From an uncultured Erysipelotrichaceae bacterium (lineage in GTDB: Bacteria > Bacillota_I > Bacilli_A > Erysipelotrichales > Erysipelotrichaceae), in assembly GCA_937874965.1 (NCBI GenBank), contig CALNCD010000152.1, forward strand, positions 1 through 13,229: a stretch of 13,229 nucleotides of DNA. The letters run 5' to 3'. The position numbers and the translations under genes were made by a program. Shown here in pieces: positions 5,940 to 12,756 of this stretch. The notes beneath the pieces were generated by a model, which worked only from the letters and a program-made list of their open reading frames with translations, ran no database searches and was not told the origin of the DNA. The stretch's first letter is position 1; each line of letters opens with the position of its first letter.

Positions 5940-7238
5940 ATGTTACTGCACGGAACACAACAGGAAAGCTCAGAAGGATTAATGATTGGCAATCTATCCT
6001 GCCAGGGATTGAAGCATCGCTATGGGACACCGCTGATTATCTATGATCAGGCGTTGATTGAATCACAAGCGGCCTTGTTTATCCAGAAGTTCACATCCAG
6101 AACCATTCAAGGGGAAATTGCCTATGCTTCCAAAGCCTTCAGTGCTGTCGGTTTGCTGTCATTGATGAGAACATTGGGTCTTAGCGTTGATGTCTCGTCA
6201 TCAGGGGAGTTATATACGGCTGTCCTGGCTGGTTTCAGCGGTGATAAAATCTATTATCACGGAAACAACAAGCTGCCGGAAGAACTCGACTATGCACTGG
6301 ATCAGGGAGTTTCAACCTTCATCATTGATCACCGCCAGGAAGTGAATCTGCTGGCAGCACGATTGGAACAGCGTAAGCAAAGAGTCAATGTCTATCTGCG
6401 GATTAATCCAGGAATTGAGGCTCATACGCATGAGTACATCAAAACTGCTAAGCATGATTCAAAATTCGGAGAATCAATTTTCACAGAAGATATCTATTCA
6501 ATTATTGAAGAAATCCTCGGATGCAGATGGCTGGATTTGCAGGGATTCCACAGCCATATCGGGTCCCAGATTTTTGCGGAATCTTCATTCTTCAAGGCAG
6601 CCGCAGAAGTTCTTGATTTCTACGTCGATGTTCAAAAACGTTTCAGCTGTACATTGCCATCAATGGATCTAGGCGGCGGTTTCGGGGTTTACTATACCGA
6701 TGGGGATGTTCCGATTCAGCTGGAATCGTTCCTGGGGAATTTAATGGCATATCTTGAAACTGAGATTAAGAAGCGGGGATTAGCGATTAAAAAGGTGGTT
6801 TTGGAGCCTGGACGATCACTTGTCTGCAATGCGGGATCAACCTTATACACGGTCGGGGGAACCAAAACAACGTATTCAGGAAAGAATTATTGCTTTGTTG
6901 ATGGTGGAATGAGTGATAATCCGCGTCCGGCATTGTATCAAGCAGCCTATGAAGCGACACTGGCGAATCGGATGCATGAAGCAATGACGACCCATTATAC
7001 GATTGCCGGTAAGCTCTGTGAGTCCGGTGATATTCTGATTCGTGATATCATGCTTCCCGAAGCAAGGTCCGGTGACCTCTTGCTGGTATCTTCAACGGGA
7101 GCATATACCTACAGCATGGCATCAAATTACAATCGCTTGTTGAAACCAGCGGTTATCTTGGTCAAAGATGGGATCTCCCGGCTGATTGTTCGTCGAGAAA
7201 CACTTGATGACCTGATTCGCATGGATGTGGTGCAATGA
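5940..7238 (+). CDS. lysA: Diaminopimelate decarboxylase LysA
   Basis: LysA decarboxylates meso-diaminopimelate to L-lysine, the last step of the pathway, with PLP in an alanine-racemase-like barrel. The 432-residue product begins MLLHGTQQES, like Bacillus LysA (MFLHGTS). PLP lysine Lys65 is in YASKAF, HSHIGSQ is at 204-210, the phosphate-binding GGGFG at 245-249, EPGRS at 289-293, and CESGD with Cys360 completes the dimer active site. The ATG at 5940 was chosen over an in-frame TTG at 5925: ribosome binding site GAGGAGG (5929-5935) overlaps that TTG and the family start matches the ATG. It is the first gene behind the riboswitch, so lysine should repress its own last step first. It overlaps lysC by four bases. 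Confidence 0.96.
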   Translation: MLLHGTQQESSEGLMIGNLSCQGLKHRYGTPLIIYDQALIESQAALFIQKFTSRTIQGEIAYASKAFSAVGLLSLMRTLGLSVDVSSSGELYTAVLAGFSGDKIYYHGNNKLPEELDYALDQGVSTFIIDHRQEVNLLAARLEQRKQRVNVYLRINPGIEAHTHEYIKTAKHDSKFGESIFTEDIYSIIEEILGCRWLDLQGFHSHIGSQIFAESSFFKAAAEVLDFYVDVQKRFSCTLPSMDLGGGFGVYYTDGDVPIQLESFLGNLMAYLETEIKKRGLAIKKVVLEPGRSLVCNAGSTLYTVGGTKTTYSGKNYCFVDGGMSDNPRPALYQAAYEATLANRMHEAMTTHYTIAGKLCESGDILIRDIMLPEARSGDLLLVSSTGAYTYSMASNYNRLLKPAVILVKDGISRLIVRRETLDDLIRMDVVQ

Positions 7239-8413
7239 GCGGGCGGGTTTTGAAGTTCGGTGGAACTTCAGTGGGAACTCCAGAACGGATACGGCATGTT
7301 GCGCAACTAATCGGGAAGATTAAAGAACATGTTGATGATGTGGTTGTCGTCGTTTCGGCTATGGGAGAAACGACCGATCAGCTGCTCGATCTGGCACGGA
7401 CAATCAGCCCTTTAGGAAGTGATGCCCTGATGGCCATGTTATTATCCACCGGAGAACAGGTTTCATCAGCCCTTCTGGCCATGGCTTTGGAGTCCATCGG
7501 CCTGGAAAGCGTTGCGATGACCGGTTGGCAGGCCGGGATCATGGCACAGGGTCCTCAACAGCGATCAACGATCAAGGCTATCTATCCGGAGCGGATTCAG
7601 CTCGCCTTGGCGTCATCCAGGATCGTCGTGGTCACAGGCTTTCAAGGGATTAACCAGGAAGGCGAGATTGTGACCTTAGGGCGAGGGGGTTCTGATACCA
7701 GCGCGGTCGCTTTGGCAGCCGCGCTTGGCTACAGCTGTGATATCTATACCGATGTGGATGCGATATGCACAATTGATCCGCGGCTAGCGGAACATCCGAA
7801 ACCCTTGCATCATCTCACCTATGAAGAAACTCTGGAGATGGCCAGTCTTGGTGCTTCAGTCATCGATCCGCGCAGTATTGAATTGGCTTCCCAATACAAT
7901 GTCCCTGTCTGGGTAGGATCAAGCCTTCATCCATCATTGGGGACTTTCATTCACTCAGAATCTGTTGAAGAGAGATCATCCATCACGAATGTTTCAGTTC
8001 TTGGCCAAGTAGCCTATATCCGTGTTGTTCATCGCTGCCGTGATCAACAGATGATTGCGAAGCTGTTCAGCGGACTAGCCAAGTGCGGTATCAATGTTGA
8101 TATCATTAGTCAAAATGACGATTCCAGCATTTCATTTACGATTACGCGTCAGGAGATTGCGCGGGTCAAGCATCTTCTGCAGGAATTGGATTGCCAGGAC
8201 TATTCCATCGATGACACTGTCCAGAAAGTTTCGGTTATCGGCGATGCGATGCGCCATCAATCCGGGATTGCTTCCCAAGTCTTTGAGGTCCTGGTGGAGC
8301 AGGACATTGAATTCTATCAGATTTCAACCTCTGAAATCAGTATTTCCTATTTGATTCATGAACAGTATACATCCCGTTTTATTCAGGCTTTGCAGTCTGC
8401 ATTCAATTTATAG
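7235..8413 (+). CDS. lysC: Aspartate kinase
   Basis: Aspartate kinase phosphorylates aspartate, the committed step to lysine, threonine and methionine. The 392-residue, monofunctional form has KFGGTS at 7-12, STGEQ at 71-75, GFQG at 145-148 and GRGGSDTSA at 159-167. Two C-terminal ACT domains follow at about 262-325 and 330-392 (GINVDIISQ, ISTSEISISYLI), the feedback-inhibition module. Membership of a lysine-riboswitch operon makes this probably the lysine-responsive isozyme; the sequence alone does not prove the effector. The usual HPRS motif reads DPRS here (Asp221), and the usual YTADPR reads CTIDPR. The start overlaps the lysA stop (ATGA) with only a weak ribosome binding site, so translation is probably coupled. 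There is no fused homoserine dehydrogenase. Confidence 0.95.
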   Translation: MSGRVLKFGGTSVGTPERIRHVAQLIGKIKEHVDDVVVVVSAMGETTDQLLDLARTISPLGSDALMAMLLSTGEQVSSALLAMALESIGLESVAMTGWQAGIMAQGPQQRSTIKAIYPERIQLALASSRIVVVTGFQGINQEGEIVTLGRGGSDTSAVALAAALGYSCDIYTDVDAICTIDPRLAEHPKPLHHLTYEETLEMASLGASVIDPRSIELASQYNVPVWVGSSLHPSLGTFIHSESVEERSSITNVSVLGQVAYIRVVHRCRDQQMIAKLFSGLAKCGINVDIISQNDDSSISFTITRQEIARVKHLLQELDCQDYSIDDTVQKVSVIGDAMRHQSGIASQVFEVLVEQDIEFYQISTSEISISYLIHEQYTSRFIQALQSAFNL

Positions 8414-8425
8414 GAGGAACAGCAG

Positions 8426-9307
8426 ATGAGTATATTCAAAGGAGTAGCAACCGCTATCGTCACCCCGTTTCAATCAGACGGCAGTGTGGATTTCGATGTT
8501 TTTGCGACATTGATCCACGAGCAGCTGGCTGGCGGAGTGGATGGCATTGTAGTCACAGGAACAACCGGTGAAGCATCAACCATGACGGATGATGAACAGC
8601 TTGAAGTGATTGAGTTCTGTGTCCGCCATGTGAAGGGGAAAGTGCCGGTAATCGCAGGGGTCGGCAGCAATGATACCAGGCATGGCATAGAACTTAGCCG
8701 CAATGCAAGCAAACTGGGGGTTGATGCTTTGCTGGAAGTCACGCCTTACTACAATAAAACCAACCAGGAAGGCCTCTATCATCATTTTGCTGAGATCGCT
8801 GCGGCGGTTGATACGCCAATGATTCTCTATAATGTTCCTGGACGAACCCAGGTTAATCTTCTTCCGCAAACGGTTGCGAGATTAGCCAAGATACAGACCA
8901 TTGTCGCTATAAAGGATGCAACAGGAAACCTGGCACAGACTTTGGAGACTCGCCGTCTTTGCGGTCCGGACTTTGATATTTACAGCGGCAATGACGATGT
9001 GATTGTCCCGACCTTAGCGGCAGGAGGAATCGGGGTTATTTCGGTCGTCTCTAATCTGCTTCCCAAGGAAACTCATGATTTGGTTATGGCATACCTTACG
9101 GGTGATCTTTCAAAAGCACTGGAGTTGCAATTAAGGATGAAGCCATTGATTGATGCTTTATTCTGTGAGGCGAATCCGATTCCTGTAAAACGCTCACTTG
9201 CTCTTCTAGGTCATGATTCCATGCATCTGAGATTACCGCTATATGAAAGTTCAATCGAGACTGAACAGAAGCTGCGCGTCGAACTGATGCAGATTGGTTT
9301 GCTATGA
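8426..9307 (+). CDS. dapA: 4-hydroxy-tetrahydrodipicolinate synthase DapA
   Basis: DapA condenses pyruvate with aspartate semialdehyde, the first step specific to the diaminopimelate branch. The 293-residue TIM-barrel protein carries the full active site: Thr46 and Thr47 in VTGTTGEAS, Tyr109 in TPYYNK, Tyr135 and Arg140 in YNVPGR, and Schiff-base Lys163 in AIKDATGN. Each is offset by two from the E. coli enzyme. The ribosome binding site TAGGAGG begins in the lysC stop codon and lies about 8 bases before the ATG. The gap to lysC is 12 bases, and the last four bases overlap dapB. The exact catalytic set argues against a sialic-acid or KDG aldolase paralogue. Confidence 0.97.
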   Translation: MSIFKGVATAIVTPFQSDGSVDFDVFATLIHEQLAGGVDGIVVTGTTGEASTMTDDEQLEVIEFCVRHVKGKVPVIAGVGSNDTRHGIELSRNASKLGVDALLEVTPYYNKTNQEGLYHHFAEIAAAVDTPMILYNVPGRTQVNLLPQTVARLAKIQTIVAIKDATGNLAQTLETRRLCGPDFDIYSGNDDVIVPTLAAGGIGVISVVSNLLPKETHDLVMAYLTGDLSKALELQLRMKPLIDALFCEANPIPVKRSLALLGHDSMHLRLPLYESSIETEQKLRVELMQIGLL

Positions 9308-9984
9308 GGGTCTGCTGTGTCGGAATCAGTGGAGCAATGGGCCATCAAATTGTTGAATTAGGTCAGGTGGTATGCGGGATCAGTCATCATCAACGGGCTG
9401 ATACGCCGATTATGATCCGAAATAATGCAGCTCATGATTTTCCGGTTTTTGATGTCATCCTGGATTTTTCAAGACCCGAGGCGCTTCCCACCAGTATCGC
9501 ATTATCGAAAGCAAGGCGGGTTCCTCTGATCGTGGGGACGACAGGGCTTGGCGAACGAGATGACATGGCTTTGGATGAACTATCACGGGAGGTTGCGGTG
9601 ATGAGTGCCGCCAACTTCAGTCTAGGGGTAGCTGCAATGATAGATGCGGTTCAGCTGCTTCAGCATCGACTGGCGAAGATGGAGGTGAGGGTGAGTGAGA
9701 TCCATCACATCAAGAAAGTGGATCAGCCCAGCGGAACAGCGAAAACACTGAAAGCCGCACTGGTTCATGTCGATCCAGAACTCGAGGAACTTGAAATCCA
9801 TTCTGAACGTGAGGGAAATGTCGTAGGTGAACATACAGTCAGTTTCAGTGACGCTTATGAAACGCTCAGTGTCACGCATACTGCCCACTCCAAGGCTGTC
9901 TTTGCGGAAGGCGCTTTGCAATGCGCCGAATGGATTATCCAGCAGAAGCCAGGGCGGTATACGTTGCATGATTTTCTCAAATAA
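9304..9984 (+). CDS. dapB: 4-hydroxy-tetrahydrodipicolinate reductase DapB
   Basis: DapB reduces the DapA product to tetrahydrodipicolinate with NAD(P)H. The product is 226 residues, shorter than the roughly 265-residue enterobacterial enzyme, in line with compact forms in other phyla. It has the nucleotide-binding GISGAMG at 7-13, GTTG at 78-81, and the signature EIHHIKKVDQPSGTA at 132-146 with catalytic His134/His135 and Lys138. The shortening falls between the Rossmann glycine motif and the GTTG region, where only about 65 residues separate them. The start overlaps the dapA stop (ATGA). The tetrahydrodipicolinate produced is the substrate of DapL, encoded in the divergent unit. Confidence 0.95.
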   Translation: MRVCCVGISGAMGHQIVELGQVVCGISHHQRADTPIMIRNNAAHDFPVFDVILDFSRPEALPTSIALSKARRVPLIVGTTGLGERDDMALDELSREVAVMSAANFSLGVAAMIDAVQLLQHRLAKMEVRVSEIHHIKKVDQPSGTAKTLKAALVHVDPELEELEIHSEREGNVVGEHTVSFSDAYETLSVTHTAHSKAVFAEGALQCAEWIIQQKPGRYTLHDFLK

Positions 9985-9987
9985 ACA

Positions 9988-10031
9988 AAAAGAACAATGA
10001 TCATGGATAAACATGGATTCATCGTTCTTTT
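9988..10031. terminator. Bidirectional terminator between dapB and the Cof-type gene
   Basis: AAAAGAAC (9988-9995) pairs with GTTCTTTT (10024-10031). After one mismatch ATGA pairs with TCAT, and after small bulges CATG (10002-10005) pairs with CATG (10012-10015) over a 6-base loop. T-rich sequence follows on the plus strand, and a longer T-rich run follows on the minus strand, so it can end both convergent operons. Confidence 0.75.
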
Positions 10032-10058
10032 CTTATTGAAGTTTTCCTGAAAAGAAGA

Positions 10059-10871
10059 TCATAAATCAAAATGCTGGAGAATATCAGCGACTGCATTATG
10101 GTTATGATCATAGGGTGAACAGTAGTCAACGTGTGTTTTTACCTCTTCGAGCGCATTGGCTACAGTTGCACTGTAGCCGGCACACTCAAGCATCGAGAGA
10201 TCATTATGGTTATCGCCGATGGCTAATACATCGTTGACATCAATGGACAATCGTTTGCAGAGACGTTGCAGTGCATTTCCTTTTGAACAGCCTTCAGGTA
10301 CACACTCAAGATACCGTGATGAGGAATACAGTAAGTTAAGGTGCCGTTTCAGTTCTGGTTCCAAGGCGGCTTCAACCTGTTTCAACACCGCTTGATCCAA
10401 TGATTCAAAGATAACCTTGAAAATAGGCTGATCCTTGAGAGGCTCCAACGTCTTTTCAGTACAGAATTCGATATTAGGAAAGACTGAGATGTACTTTTTT
10501 TCGTCATCGTTGGCATTGAAAACATAGGCCCGTGTCAGTGTGTAAACCTCAAAGCAGATTCCTATAGTCATCGCGTGGTCAAACAGTCTGTGGACCAGGT
10601 CTGGATCAAGGGTATCAGATGCAATGATCGTCTCGGTCTTATTGTCCATTGTCAGCCCGCCATTGAAGGTAATGGAGTAGGCATGCTCTTGCTGGTTCAA
10701 TTGGAGTTCATGTTGAAGTTCGAGGGTACTGTAGTAGCCTCTTCCTGTAGCAATCATCACCAGAACATTCTGTGCCATAGCACGGGAGATGGCGGCTTTG
10801 TTCAGGGCATCTACATGCCTTTCGTGATTCAGCAGGGTTTCATCCAGGTCACTGACGATGAGTTTAATCAT
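10059..10871 (-). CDS. Cof-type HAD-IIB family hydrolase (sugar or flavin phosphatase type)
   Basis: This is a soluble HAD phosphatase of the Cof/YidA class, about 270 residues, the usual length. Motif I is SDLDETLL with nucleophile Asp8 and acid/base Asp10, motif II is ATGR with Thr42, motif III is the lysine in SKGNAL (Lys197), and motif IV is GDNHND at 219-224. The region between motifs II and III is the C2-type cap, including FNGG at 69-72. All catalytic residues are present. Relatives dephosphorylate sugar phosphates, PLP or FMN; the substrate cannot be told from sequence. The start lies 8 bases inside the patB-like gene with only a weak upstream ribosome binding site, so it is probably translated by coupling. 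Confidence 0.93.
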   Translation of the reverse strand: MIKLIVSDLDETLLNHERHVDALNKAAISRAMAQNVLVMIATGRGYYSTLELQHELQLNQQEHAYSITFNGGLTMDNKTETIIASDTLDPDLVHRLFDHAMTIGICFEVYTLTRAYVFNANDDEKKYISVFPNIEFCTEKTLEPLKDQPIFKVIFESLDQAVLKQVEAALEPELKRHLNLLYSSSRYLECVPEGCSKGNALQRLCKRLSIDVNDVLAIGDNHNDLSMLECAGYSATVANALEEVKTHVDYCSPYDHNHNAVADILQHFDL

Positions 10872-12033
10872 GAAGACGGCGCCTTAGTGCTTCACTCAGC
10901 TGAGTCATGGCCAACTCCAGGGTTGAGCGTTGGGTGGCGATATTCATGCGGCCAAAGTTTTTGCCGTCCTCACCGAAGATGATGCCGTTGTTTAGCCAAA
11001 GCTTGGCTTCCTGGCGCAGCCATAGATCCAAACCCTCGCCAGAGAGGTCCAGCTGGCTGAAGTCAAGCCACATCAGATAAGTGGCTTCTGTAGGGATTAC
11101 TTGGATTTGCGGACAGTGAAGCGCAAGGTATTCTTCGACATAGCGGATGTTGCTTTTCAGGTAAGCCAGAAGTTCATCAAACCAAGGGCGGCCTTGGGTA
11201 TATGCAGCTTCACATGCCTTGAGTGCAAGCGTATTTGAACCAGAAATGTGGTAGCGTTGCAAGACGTTCTTGAAGCGGGCACGGTACTGAGGGTTCTCGA
11301 TGAAGAGATTGGCAATTTTCAATCCGGCAAGATTAAAGGACTTGCTGGGTGCAGTGCACAGGATTGTCTGCTGGGCAATCTCAGGCGACAGGGTTGAAAG
11401 GACAGTATGCGCTTGATTTCCCATGATAAAATCATGGTGGATTTCATCAGCGATGATGATGACGTTATGCTTCAGGCAGATGGCAGACAGGGCCAACAGC
11501 TCATCCTTTGTCCAAACCCGGCCGACAGGATTATGGGGACTGCACAGGATGAAAGCTCTCACTTGATTGTGAATGATTGCTTCTTCAAAATGGCAAAGAT
11601 CCATGGTATAGCGTTGATTCTCATAGTGCAAAGGATTCGTCACTAACTGCCGTTTGAGACCCGTGATTGTTTTCGCAAACGGGTGATAGACCGGTGTCTG
11701 GATAAGAACAGCATCGCCTTCTTGAGTGAGTGCTTCCAGTGCTACCGCAATGCCTTGGACAACCCCATCCACGACAACCAGGGATTGAGGCGAGGGTGAA
11801 TAGTTATGGTAGCGCTCAAACCAGTCTTTCAAGGCATCGCGGTAGTCTTTGCTCAGATTCGCGTACCCAAGTACATCGGAAGAAACACACGAAATGAGGG
11901 CTTCTTGAATAACCGGTGCACTCATGAAATCCATATCTGCAACCCACAAAGGGATTTCCCGGGTTGTTGTATAGGCTTCCCATTTTACCGAATCGCGGGC
12001 TGTTCGTGTAATGCTTGCATCAAAATCGTACAT
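10864..12033 (-). CDS. patB: PatB/MalY-type PLP-dependent C-S lyase (putative cystathionine beta-lyase)
   Basis: A fold-type I PLP enzyme of 389 residues in the MalY/PatB branch. Diagnostic segments are SVKWEAY at 15-21, PLWVADMDF at 28-36, PVYHPF at 114-119, SPHNPVGR at 165-172, DEIHHDF at 196-202, PLP lysine Lys231 in APSKSFNLAGLK, and GRMNIATQR near the C terminus with the carboxylate-binding arginine. The family usually cleaves cystathionine or cysteine conjugates to homocysteine or thiols, pyruvate and ammonia; some members act mainly as regulators or as aminotransferases. Ribosome binding site AGAGGAGG precedes the ATG, starting at the stop of the upstream HAD-like gene. No other sulfur-metabolism gene is nearby, so the symbol is a family label. 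Confidence 0.88.
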   Translation of the reverse strand: MYDFDASITRTARDSVKWEAYTTTREIPLWVADMDFMSAPVIQEALISCVSSDVLGYANLSKDYRDALKDWFERYHNYSPSPQSLVVVDGVVQGIAVALEALTQEGDAVLIQTPVYHPFAKTITGLKRQLVTNPLHYENQRYTMDLCHFEEAIIHNQVRAFILCSPHNPVGRVWTKDELLALSAICLKHNVIIIADEIHHDFIMGNQAHTVLSTLSPEIAQQTILCTAPSKSFNLAGLKIANLFIENPQYRARFKNVLQRYHISGSNTLALKACEAAYTQGRPWFDELLAYLKSNIRYVEEYLALHCPQIQVIPTEATYLMWLDFSQLDLSGEGLDLWLRQEAKLWLNNGIIFGEDGKNFGRMNIATQRSTLELAMTQLSEALRRRLHD

Positions 12034-12043
12034 AGGGCCTCCT

Positions 12044-12613
12044 CTACGACTGCTTCAGCAGTTCATTGAGCTGTTCAGGTTGATCCAGATAATAATCGGC
12101 ATGCTGTCTGAAGAATCGACGGGCGTCATGATTCACCATCGAATATCCGGCTGCTGCAAATGGAATTTGGCATTGTTGTGCCATCTCAAAGCCAGGCATG
12201 AGATCATCCACCATCAGACATTCGGACGGTTTCAGATGATATGTGTTCAACAGGCGGGTGATTCCACCTGTTTGGGGTTTGACGAACTGTTCGTCATTAT
12301 CCGCGGCAAAAATCAAATCCGGAAGAAATCCGAACAGTTCCTGGTAATCGCGACGGATATAGGTTTCTGTATTGTGGGAAGAGACGACGATGATTCCGTT
12401 CTTTTCTCTGAAATCAAGCAAGGTCTCTTTGATGGTATGGTAAGCATCCGGCACTGTTTGATGAACATGTGAGGTCCAGATCGCATACTCCTGTTTCATT
12501 TCCTGATCACTGAAGTGCTGAATCTGTTTATAGTATGATAGAATTCCTGGATCAAAACAAAGCTGCATGAATTCTGAATAGGTTAAATCGCTACCGTTTC
12601 TCAGCGTCTTCAT
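12044..12613 (-). CDS. HAD-superfamily hydrolase lacking motif I; 5'-truncated, probable pseudogene
   Basis: The 189-codon frame has HAD motif II (VVSSHN, 76-81), the motif III lysine (VKP, Lys112) and motif IV (VDDLMPGF, Asp136/Asp137), but no motif I DxDxT, which carries the nucleophile. The frame continues upstream of the first ATG as plausible protein (TIHYPAFLDS) until an in-frame TAA at 12646-12644. The ATG at 12613 has no ribosome binding site, whereas AAAAAGGAGG lies at about 12681-12672, with no in-frame start beside it. The simplest reading is a small deletion or mutation that removed about 15-20 N-terminal codons with the nucleophile. It is the first gene before patB and the Cof-type gene. 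A different, non-phosphatase role of the remaining protein is possible but less likely. Confidence 0.7.
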   Translation of the reverse strand: MKTLRNGSDLTYSEFMQLCFDPGILSYYKQIQHFSDQEMKQEYAIWTSHVHQTVPDAYHTIKETLLDFREKNGIIVVSSHNTETYIRRDYQELFGFLPDLIFAADNDEQFVKPQTGGITRLLNTYHLKPSECLMVDDLMPGFEMAQQCQIPFAAAGYSMVNHDARRFFRQHADYYLDQPEQLNELLKQS

Positions 12614-12686
12614 TGAATCAAGGAATGCGGGATAATGGATTGTTTATGAACTTTTGACGACTGTATCATCCTCCTTTTTACTTCTA

Positions 12687-12716
12687 ATAATACCAAATCT
12701 AGAGTGCTATTTACAA
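12687..12716 (-). promoter_or_regulatory. Promoter of the HAD-patB-Cof unit
   Basis: On the minus strand TTGTAA (12716-12711) and TATTAT (12692-12687) are 18 bases apart, with TGG directly before the -10. Its -35 overlaps that of the divergent murG promoter. A good ribosome binding site (AAGGAGG) follows downstream, suggesting that the original upstream start lay close to it. Confidence 0.6.
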
Positions 12717-12724
12717 TGTAAATA
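12708..12724. promoter_or_regulatory. 17-base palindrome over both divergent -35 elements (candidate operator)
   Basis: TATTTACA and TGTAAATA form perfect 8-base arms around a single central A. The site covers the -35 elements of both the murG promoter and the minus-strand HAD promoter. Perfect symmetry at this position suggests a dimeric repressor site, but part of the symmetry may come from two back-to-back -35 elements of TTTACA type. I do not recognise it as a known operator. Confidence 0.4.
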
Positions 12725-12736
12725 ATATGCTATAAT
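12710..12736 (+). promoter_or_regulatory. Promoter of murG
   Basis: A perfect TATAAT at 12731-12736 is preceded by TGC, an extended -10. TTTACA at 12710-12715 gives a short 15-base spacer, which an extended -10 tolerates. Transcription would start near 12743, placing the ribosome binding site GGAAGGTG (12743-12750) at the very start of the message. Confidence 0.65.
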
Positions 12737-12756
12737 ACTTTTGGAAGGTGAACACG

